From an uncultured Eubacteriales bacterium (GTDB lineage Bacteria; Bacillota; Clostridia; Oscillospirales; Acutalibacteraceae): 64,000 bases of DNA. Below, in pieces: positions 9,157 to 18,532 of this stretch. Location of the stretch: assembly GCA_900314795.1 (NCBI GenBank), contig OMWP01000001.1, positions 142,265-206,264 of the forward strand, in the 5' to 3' direction. The notes beneath the pieces are model-generated. The model worked only from the letters and a program-made list of their open reading frames with translations, did no database searches and had not been told where the DNA came from. The first letter of the stretch is position 1; every line of letters starts with the position of its first letter. A program made the translations under genes and the position numbers.

Positions 9157-10653
9157 GTGGGGAGAGGAGGAGTAGTTACGAAAAACAATTGGATCATTAT
9201 TGTCACGGCGATCGTCGCCGCGGTTATTGCGTTCACTGCGGGCGTATTGTTGTTGACAAAAAACACCGCCTACGCGCCGCGTGATCTGCAGGCAGACGCC
9301 GCGGCAAGTTCGGTCGCGGAAACATCACTGCTGCGCACCGTCACCGGGGAGCGCAGCTTTGCAGCCTCGACCGCCGATGAAGCGGTTAAGACAGCATCAA
9401 ATCACTCCGAAGATGAAAAGAAAAAGTATACCGCCGACACCATTCCGCAGGTGACGGGACTGAGCCGCCTGAGCGAGAAACCGGACAGCATCCGCATCGG
9501 TTGGGACAAGATCGACGGCATCGACGGCTACCGCGTGTATCGCCGCGACGACAATGTCTCCGGCTCCGACTACACACTGTTCTCGATTGCCAAGACGTCC
9601 GGACTGGACGTCCGTAACCTGGAAACCGGCAGTAAATACAGCTTCAAGGTCACACCGTACATCAAAGGCAGCGGCTCCGTCACAGAGGGCAAGGGTACCG
9701 AGGTGACCTTCGGCACCGCTCCCACAGATGTGGAAAACTTCAGGATGACCGATGAGACCAAGTCTACGATCTCGCTGAAATGGGATAAAAACGACCGCGC
9801 CGACGGCTACATGATGGAACGCTGTTACAAAGGAAAGTGGAGCGACTATCAGACCTTTGACAAAGAGACCACCGAGTTCACCGATACCGACCTCGAACCC
9901 GGCAGAGCCTACTACTATCGCATCCGCGCCTATCGCGAGGACAGCACCGGCAAGATGCCCGGCGCAAAATCCGCGATCCGCACCGTGGCGGGACTCTTAG
10001 GCCCCGAGGATGACGACTCCGCCTCTAAGCTCGGCAGAGTATCCCTTGATTTTGAAGAGAGCAAATACGCCGACGGCTATGAGATCTACTACAGCACGGA
10101 TCAGGCGAACTGGGAGCATCTGGGCAACACCGAGAGCACCCACTACAGCACCTCGCGCCTTGAAAACGGCAAGACCTACTACTTCCGCATCTTCCCGTAT
10201 ATGACGGTCGACGGCCACGACGTCACCGGCACCTATACCGAGCTGAGCTTTGTCGCGAACAAAGAGATCTATGACAAGGAAGTCGGCGACACCTATGTCG
10301 AAGTCAGCCTCGACGACCAGCACATGTGGTACATCGTTGACGGCGACGTCTATCTCGAGAGCGACTGCGTCACCGGCAACTACGGCTCCGCCGACACCCC
10401 CAAGGGCTACTTTGCCGTCAACGGCAAAGCCTCTCCCTGCACGCTCAAGGGCGACAACTACACCTCCTACGTCACCTACTGGATGCCGTTCATCGGCGGC
10501 GGCTGGGGTCTGCATGACGCCGACTGGCGCTCGTCTTTCGGCGGCAACATCTACAAGGGCAACGGCTCGCACGGCTGCGTCAACCTGCCCCCCAAGGTCG
10601 CCAAAGAGATGTATGCCCATATCGAAGAGGGCACACCGGTTATCGTGTATTAA
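9157..10653 (+). CDS. L,D-transpeptidase with fibronectin type III repeats
   Basis: About 490 residues: a single N-terminal hydrophobic anchor (IIIVTAIVAAVIAFTAGVLLL), a low-complexity linker, three fibronectin III-like modules (about residues 95-190, 190-275 and 280-370), and a C-terminal YkuD domain. The YkuD domain has the catalytic SHGCVNLP motif near residue 470. It is probably a membrane-anchored enzyme forming 3-3 peptidoglycan crosslinks or attaching proteins to the wall. The start is odd: no ATG exists in frame near the ribosome site. GTG at 9157 lacks a Shine-Dalgarno, while AGGAGG at 9165-9170 points to an in-frame ACG at 9178. That AGGAGG seems to belong to a dispersed repeat. Confidence 0.88.
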   Translation: MGRGGVVTKNNWIIIVTAIVAAVIAFTAGVLLLTKNTAYAPRDLQADAAASSVAETSLLRTVTGERSFAASTADEAVKTASNHSEDEKKKYTADTIPQVTGLSRLSEKPDSIRIGWDKIDGIDGYRVYRRDDNVSGSDYTLFSIAKTSGLDVRNLETGSKYSFKVTPYIKGSGSVTEGKGTEVTFGTAPTDVENFRMTDETKSTISLKWDKNDRADGYMMERCYKGKWSDYQTFDKETTEFTDTDLEPGRAYYYRIRAYREDSTGKMPGAKSAIRTVAGLLGPEDDDSASKLGRVSLDFEESKYADGYEIYYSTDQANWEHLGNTESTHYSTSRLENGKTYYFRIFPYMTVDGHDVTGTYTELSFVANKEIYDKEVGDTYVEVSLDDQHMWYIVDGDVYLESDCVTGNYGSADTPKGYFAVNGKASPCTLKGDNYTSYVTYWMPFIGGGWGLHDADWRSSFGGNIYKGNGSHGCVNLPPKVAKEMYAHIEEGTPVIVY

Positions 10654-10656
10654 ATC

Positions 10657-10693
10657 GTCATTGCGAACCCCGCTTGCGGGGTGTGGCAATCTC
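10657..10693. repeat. GTCATTGCGA...GTGGCAATCTC hairpin repeat
   Basis: Inverted copy of the GATTGCCAC family with apex ACCCCGCTTGCGGGGT, placed 3 bp after the L,D-transpeptidase stop codon. Confidence 0.8.
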
Positions 10694-10711
10694 AACTGAA
10701 TCACCAAGAAA

Positions 10712-10738
10712 AGCGACGGGAGATCCCGCCGCTTTTTT
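10712..10738 (+). terminator. terminator after L,D-transpeptidase
   Basis: Stem AGCGACGGGA / TCCCGCCGCT with one A-C mismatch, followed by TTTTTTG. Confidence 0.8.
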
Positions 10739-11020
10739 GTATGATGAAGCATTGCAATACGTCTGTAGGGGAGCGCCTTGGTGCTCCCGCGGCAGAAGCG
10801 TTGTTCAAACAGCAATGTTTGTTGAGGCGATGTGCGTTTTGTAGGGTACGGCGCTTGCGACGTACCGCACAGCAGAGCGTTGGGAAATGAACCACGCTAG
10901 TTGAGGAAATAAAGCGTTTCCGCAGGGACGAGCATTGTCGTCCGGCACCGCAGGTGCTTTTTCTCCTCTATCTAAGGTTTCCGGCTTATTCTACGCCCGT
11001 CATCCCTACGGAAACCTTCA

Positions 11021-11301
11021 TTTGCTTCGCGATAGGTGTCATCTTAACAAACGTCTCGGGAGGAGCATTCCTCGGCGGAGACTCCTCCCCCACTGTCACT
11101 TCGTGACGTCTCCCCAACGGGGAGCACCCCTCCCCTACAGTAAACACTTGTTTTGCTTCGCGGTAGGTGTCATCTTAACAAACGTCTCGAGAGGAGCATT
11201 CCTCGGCGGAGACGCCTCCCCCACTGTCACTTCGTGACGTCTCCCCAACGGGGAGCACCCCTCCCCTACAGTAAACACTTGTTTTGCTTCGCGGTAGGTG
11301 A
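11021..11301. repeat. 131-bp tandem duplication upstream of glyS
   Basis: Two nearly identical 131-bp units (starting TTTGCTTCGCG at 11021 and 11152) are followed by the start of a third at 11283. Each unit contains GAGGAGCATTCCTC, GTCACTTCGTGAC and GGGGAGCACCCCTCCCCTAC hairpins. The units differ at only a few positions, which indicates recent duplication. Confidence 0.85.
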
Positions 11302-11373
11302 CGTTTTCCGGAAAGGTTGCGGTACGTCGCGAGCGCCGTACCCTACAACTCTTTGCGGTGCTTCACCTTTTTC

Positions 11374-11402
11374 TTGACAATGATCGCAGAAAAATGTACT
11401 AT
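11374..11402 (+). promoter_or_regulatory. promoter of glyS
   Basis: TTGACA and TACTAT with a 17-bp spacer. The leader is only about 55 nt, too short for a T-box, so glyS seems not to be T-box controlled here. Confidence 0.85.
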
Positions 11403-11465
11403 ATATCTTAGCTGTTTCAGCAAAATAATCTGTTCGTCACAGCCAGTGGCGACAAGGAGGTAACC

Positions 11466-12848
11466 ATGAAGAATACTGAAAAAACAATGGAAAAAATAGT
11501 CGCTCTGTGCAAGGGCAGAGGCTTTGTTTATCCTGGATCCGAGATCTACGGCGGTCTCGCGAACACCTGGGATTACGGCCCTTTGGGCGCGGAGTTGAAG
11601 AACAATATCAAAAAGGCATGGCTGAAAAAGTTCGTGCAGGAGAACAAGTATAACGTCGGCTTGGATTCCGCGATCCTGATGAACCCGCAGACATGGATCG
11701 CCTCGGGTCATCTGGGCGGCTTCTCCGACCCGCTGATGGACTGTAAGGAATGTAAGACCCGGCATCGTGCCGACAACCTGATCGAGGACTTTGACGGCAC
11801 CAACGTCGCCGGCTGGTCGAACGAGCAGATGATGGACTACATCCGTGACAAGGGCATCACCTGCCCCAACTGCGGCAAATCTAACTTCACCGATATCCGT
11901 CAGTTCAACCTGATGTTCAAGACCTTCCAAGGGGTAACAGAAGATACCAAAGCGGAGCTGTATCTGCGCCCCGAGACCGCGCAGGGTATCTTCGTCAACT
12001 TCGCGAACATCCAGCGCACCACCCGCAAGAAGGTGCCCTTCGGCGTAGCGCAGATCGGTAAATCCTTCCGTAATGAGATCACCCCGGGCAACTTCATCTT
12101 CCGCGTGCGCGAGTTCGAGCAGATGGAGCTCGAGTTCTTCTGCAAGCCCGACACCGACCTCGAGTGGTTCGACTACTGGAGAAGCTACTGCCGCGACTTC
12201 CTCTACAGCCTCGGCATCAAGGAAGAGAACCTCAGACTGCGCGACCACGAGAAGGAGGAGCTGAGCTTCTACTCTAAGGCGACCACCGACTTTGAGTACC
12301 TCTTCCCCTTCGGCTGGGGCGAGCTGTGGGGCATCGCCGACCGTACCGACTATGACCTGACCCAGCACCAGAATGTGTCCGGCAAAGATCTGAGCTACTT
12401 TGATCCGACCGATAACAGCCGCTATGTCCCCTACGTCATCGAGCCGTCGCTGGGCGTGGAGCGTCTGTTCCTGACCATCATGACCGAGGCGTATGACGAG
12501 GAGCTCGTAGATGAAGCGAAGAACGATACCCGCGTGGTACTGCGCCTGCATCCGTTCCTCGCCCCCTTCAAGGCTGCCGTGCTGCCGCTCTCCAAGAAGC
12601 TGAGCGAGCAGGCAGGCGCGCTCCATGAGGAGCTGTCGAAGAAATTCATGGTCGACTACGACGACGCAGGCTCCATCGGCAAGCGTTATCGCCGTCAGGA
12701 TGAGATCGGCACACCGTTCTGCATCACCTATGACTTTGACAGCCTCGAGGACAACTGCGTGACCGTCCGCGACCGCGACACCATGCAGCAGGAACGCGTC
12801 GCCATCGACGACCTCGATGCGTATATCGAAGGAAAAATCAACTTCTGA
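11466..12848 (+). CDS. glyS: glycyl-tRNA synthetase, single-chain (alpha2) type
   Basis: A 460-residue class II synthetase attaching glycine to tRNA-Gly in the cytosol. It has the single-chain GlyRS N-terminus ([16 protein letters not shown]), a zinc-type Cys pair (CKECKTRH and CPNCGKS), class II motif 2 ([20 protein letters not shown] region), motif 3 (PSLGVERLF) and an anticodon-binding domain from about residue 355. The ATG has AAGGAGG 7 nt upstream. It is monocistronic between a promoter and a strong terminator. Length is typical of the bacterial/archaeal alpha2 form. Confidence 0.97.
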   Translation: MKNTEKTMEKIVALCKGRGFVYPGSEIYGGLANTWDYGPLGAELKNNIKKAWLKKFVQENKYNVGLDSAILMNPQTWIASGHLGGFSDPLMDCKECKTRHRADNLIEDFDGTNVAGWSNEQMMDYIRDKGITCPNCGKSNFTDIRQFNLMFKTFQGVTEDTKAELYLRPETAQGIFVNFANIQRTTRKKVPFGVAQIGKSFRNEITPGNFIFRVREFEQMELEFFCKPDTDLEWFDYWRSYCRDFLYSLGIKEENLRLRDHEKEELSFYSKATTDFEYLFPFGWGELWGIADRTDYDLTQHQNVSGKDLSYFDPTDNSRYVPYVIEPSLGVERLFLTIMTEAYDEELVDEAKNDTRVVLRLHPFLAPFKAAVLPLSKKLSEQAGALHEELSKKFMVDYDDAGSIGKRYRRQDEIGTPFCITYDFDSLEDNCVTVRDRDTMQQERVAIDDLDAYIEGKINF

Positions 12849-12871
12849 TTTTTCTCTGAATAAAAAAACTA

Positions 12872-12907
12872 CACCCCGACAGGATAACCTGCCGGGGTGA
12901 TTTTTGT
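12872..12907. terminator. bidirectional terminator between glyS and the his operon
   Basis: Stem CACCCCGACAGG / CCTGCCGGGGTG with an ATAA loop; TTTTTG follows on the plus strand and a T-run follows on the minus strand. It serves glyS and the convergent his operon. Confidence 0.9.
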
Positions 12908-12918
12908 TTATAGATAAT

Positions 12919-12964
12919 ATAACTCCTAACTCCTAACTCCTAACTCCTAACTCCTAACTCCTCA
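12919..12964. repeat. ACTCCTA tandem heptamers overlapping the end of hisJ
   Basis: Six or more head-to-tail copies of TAACTCC. The histidinol-phosphatase reading frame ends inside the array, so the array encodes its last residues (EELGVRS). Confidence 0.85.
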
Positions 12965-13743
12965 CTATAGCGATCGAACCCATATGCAATACTATCGGTG
13001 CTATGCGCGTCGGAGGACAGGACAAGTCTGCCGCCGTGCGCCTTGATATACGCGATCATTTCCTCATTCGGATAGGGTGAGGTGCGATAGCCGCGCGAGA
13101 TCGCGCCGGTGTTGATCTCAAAGGGTACGTCATATTGCACGAGCTGATCGACCGCCTTTTGCCACGCTGCAACGTATCGGGGGTGATGGGGATCAAACAG
13201 CGCATCGACGGAATCGCCCGTATGCGGGACGTCGCAAGCGTCGTCCCCTACTTCGATGAACTTACTGATCAAATCGAAGTGTCCGATGATATCACAATCC
13301 GTCTTGTTGATAACGTCGGCGACCGTCTCGAAATACGCTTCACACAGGGCATAAACGTCACCGTCAAAATACTTTTGTACAGCGGCGCGGAGTATCTCGA
13401 TACTCTCATCAACGGGGATATATTCTTCATCGACCTTCACATAATGCACCGAGCCGATGACATAGTCAAACTCATCGGTCGGGTAGTCGGAATAATAATC
13501 CTGCTCCACACCGCAGAGCACATGGATTTGGTCAAAATACTTCGCCCTGAGATACCGCAGCTCGGCGATATAGCGCGGCACCGCCGCCTTTTGCATACAG
13601 TAGCTTTCGTCAAAAAAGGTGTAGCTGTGACCGCTGATGCCGACGGTGTTCAAGCCTTTCTCTATCGCAGAGAGGATCATATCTTCAGGCGTGCACGCCC
13701 CGTCGCAATAGCAGGTGTGCATATGCAGATCCTTAGTTATCAC
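12940..13743 (-). CDS. hisJ: histidinol-phosphatase, PHP family
   Basis: A 267-residue metal-dependent phosphatase making histidinol from histidinol phosphate. PHP motifs are clear: HMHTCYCDG (residues 7-15), [15 protein letters not shown], and CDIIGHFDL with metal-ligand His and Asp. It is the last gene of the his operon, overlaps hisIE by 11 bp, and supplies the step missing from the short hisB. The final residues EELGVRS are translated from a tandem repeat, so the native C-terminus has been replaced or extended by repeat insertion. Confidence 0.93.
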   Translation of the reverse strand: MITKDLHMHTCYCDGACTPEDMILSAIEKGLNTVGISGHSYTFFDESYCMQKAAVPRYIAELRYLRAKYFDQIHVLCGVEQDYYSDYPTDEFDYVIGSVHYVKVDEEYIPVDESIEILRAAVQKYFDGDVYALCEAYFETVADVINKTDCDIIGHFDLISKFIEVGDDACDVPHTGDSVDALFDPHHPRYVAAWQKAVDQLVQYDVPFEINTGAISRGYRTSPYPNEEMIAYIKAHGGRLVLSSDAHSTDSIAYGFDRYSEELGVRS

Positions 13744-14389
13744 CTGTCATCTTCTCCTGCTTGACTTTTTTGTCGATCACATGGCGTGACGCCAACTCAC
13801 GGTGGATATCCTCGAGCGAGATGCCCTGCTCGATCATCAGCACCATGACATGATAGGCGAGGTCGGCGATCTCATAGATCGTTTCCTTCTTATCCTCTGC
13901 CTTGGCGGCAATGATGACCTCGGTGCACTCCTCGCCGACCTTTTTGAGGATCTTATCCAGACCCTTGTCGAAGAGATAGGTGGTATAGGAGCCCTCCTGC
14001 GGGTCGGTCTTGCGGCCCTTGATCAGCTCGATCAAGCCCTCATACGAGAACTCCTTGCGCTCGTCGCTCTCCCATACGGGATTGGTAAAGCATGAGGTGG
14101 TGCCCATATGGCACGCGGGGCCGTCGGGCTCCACCATCACGACCAGCGCGTCCTTGTCGCAGTCGGCGGTGATGCTGACGATGTGCTGATAGTTGCCCGA
14201 GGTCTCGCCCTTGAGCCACAGCTCCTGACGCGAACGGCTCCAAAAGCATGTTAAGCCCTTCTCCATCGAGATCTTGAGGCTCTCCTCATTCATATATGCT
14301 ACGGTGAGCACCTGCTTTGAAATGCTGTCCACCACCACCGCAGGGATCAGACCCTTTTCGTCAAATTTCAGTTCGTTGATGTTGATCAT
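13733..14389 (-). CDS. hisIE: bifunctional phosphoribosyl-AMP cyclohydrolase / phosphoribosyl-ATP pyrophosphatase
   Basis: About 218 residues performing steps 2 and 3 of histidine synthesis. The N-terminal HisI domain has [18 protein letters not shown] and zinc-ligand cysteines in DCD...[12 protein letters not shown]. The C-terminal HisE domain, from about residue 120, has the [11 protein letters not shown] helix typical of MazG-like pyrophosphatases. The start at 14389 has GGAGG 9 nt upstream; the upstream ATG overlaps that ribosome site and is rejected. A repeat pair separates it from hisF. Confidence 0.96.
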   Translation of the reverse strand: MININELKFDEKGLIPAVVVDSISKQVLTVAYMNEESLKISMEKGLTCFWSRSRQELWLKGETSGNYQHIVSITADCDKDALVVMVEPDGPACHMGTTSCFTNPVWESDERKEFSYEGLIELIKGRKTDPQEGSYTTYLFDKGLDKILKKVGEECTEVIIAAKAEDKKETIYEIADLAYHVMVLMIEQGISLEDIHRELASRHVIDKKVKQEKMTGDN

Positions 14390-14410
14390 GTTGTTTTCCT
14401 CCATTGTATT

Positions 14411-14608
14411 GGCTTCCCCTCGGGGGGAAGCTGTCAGGCATCGCCTGACTGATGAGGGGGTGACTTATTCTTTATCGCCCCGAATTCAATCACATGAGAA
14501 CGATACCGTTATTTCCATTAGTTTCATTCTCTTTGTTCCATTGATAAAACGGACAGGTTATCCCCTCATCCGTCAACTTCGTTGACACCTTCCCCCCGAA
14601 GGGAAGGC
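14411..14608. repeat. inverted repeat pair between hisF and hisIE
   Basis: Two CTTCCCC...GATGAGGGG elements in inverted orientation fill the 221-bp intercistronic gap. The apices are TCAGGCATCGCCTGA (left) and TCAACTTCGTTGA (right). The core between them is unlike that of other pairs. Confidence 0.88.
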
Positions 14609-14610
14609 AA

Positions 14611-15369
14611 TCATACCCTCGTGTTTATCCCTGCCTTCGCCATTTCCGCTTTCAGGTCGGCGATCTTGACCTCGCCAAAGTGGAAGATAGACGCCGCCAG
14701 ACCCGCGTCAACCTTGGGTAATGTTTGGAACAGGGTGATGAAATCTTCGATCTTGCCCGCGCCGCCCGATGCGATGACGGGGACGTTCACGGCGTTACTC
14801 ACCGCCTCGAGCATTTCAAGGTCAAAGCCCTGCTTGACGCCGTCGGTGTCGATGGAATTGAGCACGACCTCGCCCGCGCCGTTATCGACGCAGCGTTTGA
14901 TCCAGCTGATCGCCTCCATGCCCGTGTCCTCTCTGCCGCCCTTGGCATAGACGCGGAATTCGCCGTCCTGCCGCTTGACGTCCGCCGAGATGACCACGCA
15001 CTGGTCGCCGTAGCGCTTCGCCGCCTGATAGATCAGATCGGGATTGCGGATCGCGCCGGAGTTGACGCTGACCTTATCCGCGCCGCATTTTAAGACGCGG
15101 TCAAAGTCATCGACGGTATTGATACCGCCGCCGACGGTAAGAGGGATAAAAACACGGCGCGCCGTTTCGGTGAGAATATCGGTGAACAGCGCCCTGCCCT
15201 CGGCAGATGCGGTGATGTCGTAGAACACCAGCTCATCCGCGCCGCAGGAGGAATAATACTGCGCGAGCTCCACAGGAGACGCGACGTCGCCCAGTCCCTC
15301 GAAGTTCACACCCTTGACGACCCTTCCGTTTTTGACGTCCAGACAGGGGATGATGCGTTTTGTGATCAT
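14611..15369 (-). CDS. hisF: imidazole glycerol phosphate synthase, cyclase subunit
   Basis: A 252-residue (beta/alpha)8 barrel that pairs with HisH and uses ammonia from glutamine to make IGP and AICAR from PRFAR. Catalytic Asp11 lies in CLDVKNGRVVKG, and the second Asp in SADVKR near residue 130. The phosphate-binding loops VGGGI and ASGGAG are present. Its ATG overlaps the hisA stop by 4 bp. Length is standard. Confidence 0.98.
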   Translation of the reverse strand: MITKRIIPCLDVKNGRVVKGVNFEGLGDVASPVELAQYYSSCGADELVFYDITASAEGRALFTDILTETARRVFIPLTVGGGINTVDDFDRVLKCGADKVSVNSGAIRNPDLIYQAAKRYGDQCVVISADVKRQDGEFRVYAKGGREDTGMEAISWIKRCVDNGAGEVVLNSIDTDGVKQGFDLEMLEAVSNAVNVPVIASGGAGKIEDFITLFQTLPKVDAGLAASIFHFGEVKIADLKAEMAKAGINTRV

Positions 15370-16079
15370 TGTACCGCCTCCACTGCCTTTTTCAGGTCGA
15401 TCGCGCCGGTGTAGTATGCCTTGCCGATGATCGCGCCGTATAGATCCATCTCCTTGAGCGCGGTGATATCATCCATCGAGCTGACGCCGCCCGAGGCGGT
15501 GATATCCACATGATAGCGGCGGCTCATGGTGCGATAGAGCGACAGATTGGTGCCGCGCATCGCGCCGTCGCGGTTGATATCGGTGCAGATGATGGTCTTG
15601 ACGCCGATGTCCTGCATCCTCTCAAAGAACTCGTCGACGGTCACCTGAGAGCGCTCCAGCCAGCCCTTGACGGCGATGAAGCCCTCGCGGATATCCGCGC
15701 CCACAGCGATACGCTCGCCGTATTGTTTGACCGCTTTACGCAAAAATGCTTCATCCTCGATCGCGGCGGTGCCGAGGATCACGCGGTCGATGCCCGCAGA
15801 GAGATAGCGGTCAACGACCTCCATATTGCGGATGCCGCCGCCGACCTCACAATATAGTCCCGACTGCTCTTTGATCTTCAACACAGTATCTAAATTCGGC
15901 GTTCCTCCGTCACGAGCGCCCTCGAGATCCACGATGTGGATATGGGTCGCGCCGCAGTTTTTGAAATCCAGCGCGATCTCTTCGGGATGGTCGCTGTAGA
16001 CGGTCATTTGGTCATAGTCGCCCTTATACAGGCGCACCGCCTTTCCACCGACAATGTCGATTGCGGGGAATAGAATCAT
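15366..16079 (-). CDS. hisA: phosphoribosylformimino-AICAR-phosphate isomerase
   Basis: A 237-residue barrel enzyme catalysing the Amadori rearrangement of ProFAR to PRFAR. Catalytic Asp8 is in FPAIDIVGGKAVRL and the second Asp is in GADIREG near residue 125. Phosphate loops are GGGIRN and ASGGVSS. The start at 16079 has AAGGAGG upstream. A longer frame exists 5', but it translates the repeat pair that separates hisA from hisH. Confidence 0.97.
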   Translation of the reverse strand: MILFPAIDIVGGKAVRLYKGDYDQMTVYSDHPEEIALDFKNCGATHIHIVDLEGARDGGTPNLDTVLKIKEQSGLYCEVGGGIRNMEVVDRYLSAGIDRVILGTAAIEDEAFLRKAVKQYGERIAVGADIREGFIAVKGWLERSQVTVDEFFERMQDIGVKTIICTDINRDGAMRGTNLSLYRTMSRRYHVDITASGGVSSMDDITALKEMDLYGAIIGKAYYTGAIDLKKAVEAVQ

Positions 16080-16106
16080 AGTTGCATTTCCCTCCTTAGG
16101 ATAATT

Positions 16107-16235
16107 TGTAGGGGAGGGGCTTGCTCCTCCCGTATCGCCGCTTGTCGGCGATATTCGCGAAGCGAAAGTAACGAATGCTTCGCATGAAAAACAGATATAT
16201 CGGAAATGTTCGGGAGGAGCAAGCCCCTCCCCTAC
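16107..16235. repeat. inverted pair TGTAGGGGAGGGG...CCCCTCCCCTAC between hisH and hisA
   Basis: The two ends are near-perfect inverted copies (GTAGGGGAGGGGCTTGCTCC and its complement), with smaller GCGAAGCG-type hairpins inside. It occupies most of the 196-bp gap. Confidence 0.85.
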
Positions 16236-16275
16236 GGTTTGCGCTCCCGCGGGAGCTCCCTTTACCAAAGGGAGC

Positions 16276-16884
16276 CTAAATCTCACAAAATGCTTTGAGT
16301 ATTTTCAAGCCTACCTCGCCGCTTTTCTCGGGGTGGAACTGGCAGCCGAAGACGTTGCCTTTTTCCACCGAGGCGGTCAGCTCGGCGCTGTACTCGGCGA
16401 CCGCGGTCACGCTGTCGGCGCAATCGGTCGCGTAGTAGGAATGGACAAAATAGACGCAGTCGCCGTCGCTGAGGTATTTGAACAGCGGACTCGGCTTCTT
16501 GACGATCAGGCGGTTCCAGCCGATATGCGGGATCTTAAGATCCTTGTCGATCACCTCGGCGATCGGGCGCACATTGCCGCCGATCAGCCCGAGGCCGTCG
16601 TGCTCGCCGTACTCAAAGCTCTTGTCAAAGAGCAGCTGCATACCGAGGCAAATGCCCATCAGCGGCTTGCCCGCGGCAACTTCACGCTTGATGACCTCCG
16701 CCATACCGCTGTCGCTGAGCTTCCGTGCCGCGTCCTCAAATGCGCCGACGCCCGGCAGGATCAGACGATCCGCCTGAGAGATAACAGCTTCATCCGAGGT
16801 GACAACCGCTTCTTCGCCGATCGCCGCAAAGGACGATTGCAGAGAGAAGAGGTTGCCTACGCCGTAGTCGATGATCGCGATCAT
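16276..16884 (-). CDS. hisH: imidazole glycerol phosphate synthase, glutamine amidotransferase subunit
   Basis: About 202 residues of class I glutaminase feeding ammonia to HisF. The nucleophile Cys is in MGICLGMQLLF near residue 80, and the His-Glu pair is in CQFHPEKSGEVG near residue 182. The hisB stop and the hisH ATG overlap (TGATG); a GTG one codon earlier is also possible. It is translationally coupled to hisB. Confidence 0.97.
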   Translation of the reverse strand: MIAIIDYGVGNLFSLQSSFAAIGEEAVVTSDEAVISQADRLILPGVGAFEDAARKLSDSGMAEVIKREVAAGKPLMGICLGMQLLFDKSFEYGEHDGLGLIGGNVRPIAEVIDKDLKIPHIGWNRLIVKKPSPLFKYLSDGDCVYFVHSYYATDCADSVTAVAEYSAELTASVEKGNVFGCQFHPEKSGEVGLKILKAFCEI

Positions 16885-17471
16885 CACAGCACCCCCTTGG
16901 TGGACGGGATCTCATCGCGGAAATTTTCGTCGATCGCGACAGCCTGCTTCATGGTTCTGCCGAACGACTTAAAAGTGCCCTCGATGATGTGATGGCTGTT
17001 TTTGCCCTCGAGCTGTTTGAGGTGCAGGGTGAGGTTCGCGTTACGGACAAAGCCGAGGAAGAATTCTTCCGCAAGCTCGGTATCGAATGTCCCGACCTTC
17101 TGGGTGGGGATCTGTAAGTCAAAATTGAGATAGCTCCTGCCGGAGATATCCACGGCGGACAGGATGAGCGTTTCATCCATCGGCAGGATAAAGCTGCCGT
17201 AACGGACGATGCCGCGCTTGTCGCCTAATGCCTGTTCGAACGCCTGACCCAGCGCGATACCGATATCCTCCACGCTGTGGTGGTCGTCGACCTCGGTGTC
17301 GCCGTTGCAGGTCAGCTCCAAATCAAAGCGACCGTGCTTGGCGAACAGGGTCAGCATATGATCGAGGAAGCCGACGCCGCTGTGTATCTCGCTTTTGCCT
17401 GTGCCGTCGAGATTGAGGGTCAGGCGAATATCCGTTTCTTTGGTGGTGCGTGTGATCTGAGCGGTTCTCAT
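16884..17471 (-). CDS. hisB: imidazoleglycerol-phosphate dehydratase
   Basis: A 195-residue monofunctional dehydratase, without the phosphatase domain of the enterobacterial HisB. The two His-rich manganese motifs are DDHHSVEDIG and NSHHIIEGTFKSFGR, and the N-terminal GVGFLDHMLTLFAKHGRFD is conserved. It overlaps hisC by 4 bp. The missing phosphatase activity is supplied by the PHP protein at the operon end. Confidence 0.98.
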   Translation of the reverse strand: MRTAQITRTTKETDIRLTLNLDGTGKSEIHSGVGFLDHMLTLFAKHGRFDLELTCNGDTEVDDHHSVEDIGIALGQAFEQALGDKRGIVRYGSFILPMDETLILSAVDISGRSYLNFDLQIPTQKVGTFDTELAEEFFLGFVRNANLTLHLKQLEGKNSHHIIEGTFKSFGRTMKQAVAIDENFRDEIPSTKGVL

Positions 17472-18532
17472 GCGGTTTCCTCCATGATTTCTCTGATGTT
17501 TTTGAGCAGGATATCGATCTGCTCCTTGGTGCCGACGGTGATGCGGTTGTAGTCCTTGATCCGCTCCTTGGTGAAATGGCGGATCAGCACACCGCGTTCC
17601 TTGAGAGCGGCATAGAGCCTGCCGCCGTCAATCTTAGGATGCTTGGCAAAGACAAAATTTGCCGTTGACGGGGTATGCACAAAGCCTAACTTCTCGAGCT
17701 CAGCGGTGAGATACGCGCGGTTCTCGATGATCGTCCTGCCATTCTTCTTTGTGTAATCATCGTCGAGAATCGTACCCACACCTGCCGCTTGGGTCATGCT
17801 GTTGACGTTGTAGGGGTTGGTGGAATATTTGATGGTGTTCAGGTCTTGTATCAGTGAGCGGTTGCCCATCGCCATCCCCAGTCGGCCGCCCGCGAGCGAC
17901 CGCGACTTGGAAAAGGTCTGGGTGACGAGCAGATTGTCATACCGATGGATCAGCCCGACAGCGCTGTCCGTGCCGAAATCGACATACGCTTCATCTACGA
18001 TCACAACATTGTCAGGGTTAGATCGGAGGATCCTTTCGATCTCCGACAGGCTCAGCGGGATCCCCGTGGGCGCGTTGGGATTGGCGATGAAGATGGTTTT
18101 GTGGATACCACAGTAGTCGTCCACATCGATGGTGAAATCCTCTTTCAGCGGGATCTCGGTAAAGGGCACATGATTGAGCGCCGCGAACACGGGATAAAAG
18201 CCGTAGGTGATATCGGGAAAGGCGGCGGGATGAGCGTCGTCACAGAACGCCATGAACGCAAAATTCAGCGCGTCATCCGAGCCGTTGGTGAAGAGCACCT
18301 CATCCTTCTCAATGCCGTAGAGCTTAGTGAACTCCTGCGTCAGCACGGTGCAGTCGGGGTCACAATAGAGCTGTAACCGCTGTGCCGCCTCTGCCGCGTA
18401 CGCCAGCGCCTTTTCGGACGGCGGAAAGGGGCTTTCATTGGTATTGAGCTTGGTGTACTGCATATCCTTGGGCTGCTCGCCGGGGGTATATGCCTCTAAA
18501 TGGTTATATTTCTGACTGAAAAATCGGCTCAT
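17468..18532 (-). CDS. hisC: histidinol-phosphate aminotransferase
   Basis: A 354-residue fold type I PLP aminotransferase converting imidazole-acetol phosphate to histidinol phosphate. The PLP lysine is in FSKSRSLAGGRLG near residue 220. NPNAPTG and DEAYVDF are the other cofactor-binding motifs. Its start overlaps the hisD stop by 4 bp (ATGA). Length is normal. Confidence 0.97.
   Translation of the reverse strand: MSRFFSQKYNHLEAYTPGEQPKDMQYTKLNTNESPFPPSEKALAYAAEAAQRLQLYCDPDCTVLTQEFTKLYGIEKDEVLFTNGSDDALNFAFMAFCDDAHPAAFPDITYGFYPVFAALNHVPFTEIPLKEDFTIDVDDYCGIHKTIFIANPNAPTGIPLSLSEIERILRSNPDNVVIVDEAYVDFGTDSAVGLIHRYDNLLVTQTFSKSRSLAGGRLGMAMGNRSLIQDLNTIKYSTNPYNVNSMTQAAGVGTILDDDYTKKNGRTIIENRAYLTAELEKLGFVHTPSTANFVFAKHPKIDGGRLYAALKERGVLIRHFTKERIKDYNRITVGTKEQIDILLKNIREIMEETA

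Larger units (their letters stand above)
10654..11020. other. gene-free intergenic stretch with repeats
   Basis: No gene is supported between the L,D-transpeptidase and glyS (about 810 bp in all). This part holds a GATTGCCAC-type hairpin, a terminator, a TGTAGGGGAGCGCC...GGTGCTCCC element and a GTAGGGTACGGCG...ACGTACC hairpin. Open frames here translate repeat sequence. Confidence 0.7.

Noticed and set aside
10935..11377. Open frames of 70-100 residues before glyS
   Set aside because: They are translations of tandem hairpin repeats with no ribosome site and protein-like periodicity.
11403..11465. T-box leader for glyS
   Set aside because: The promoter sits only about 65 bp before the gene, too close for a T-box, and no T-box consensus is seen.
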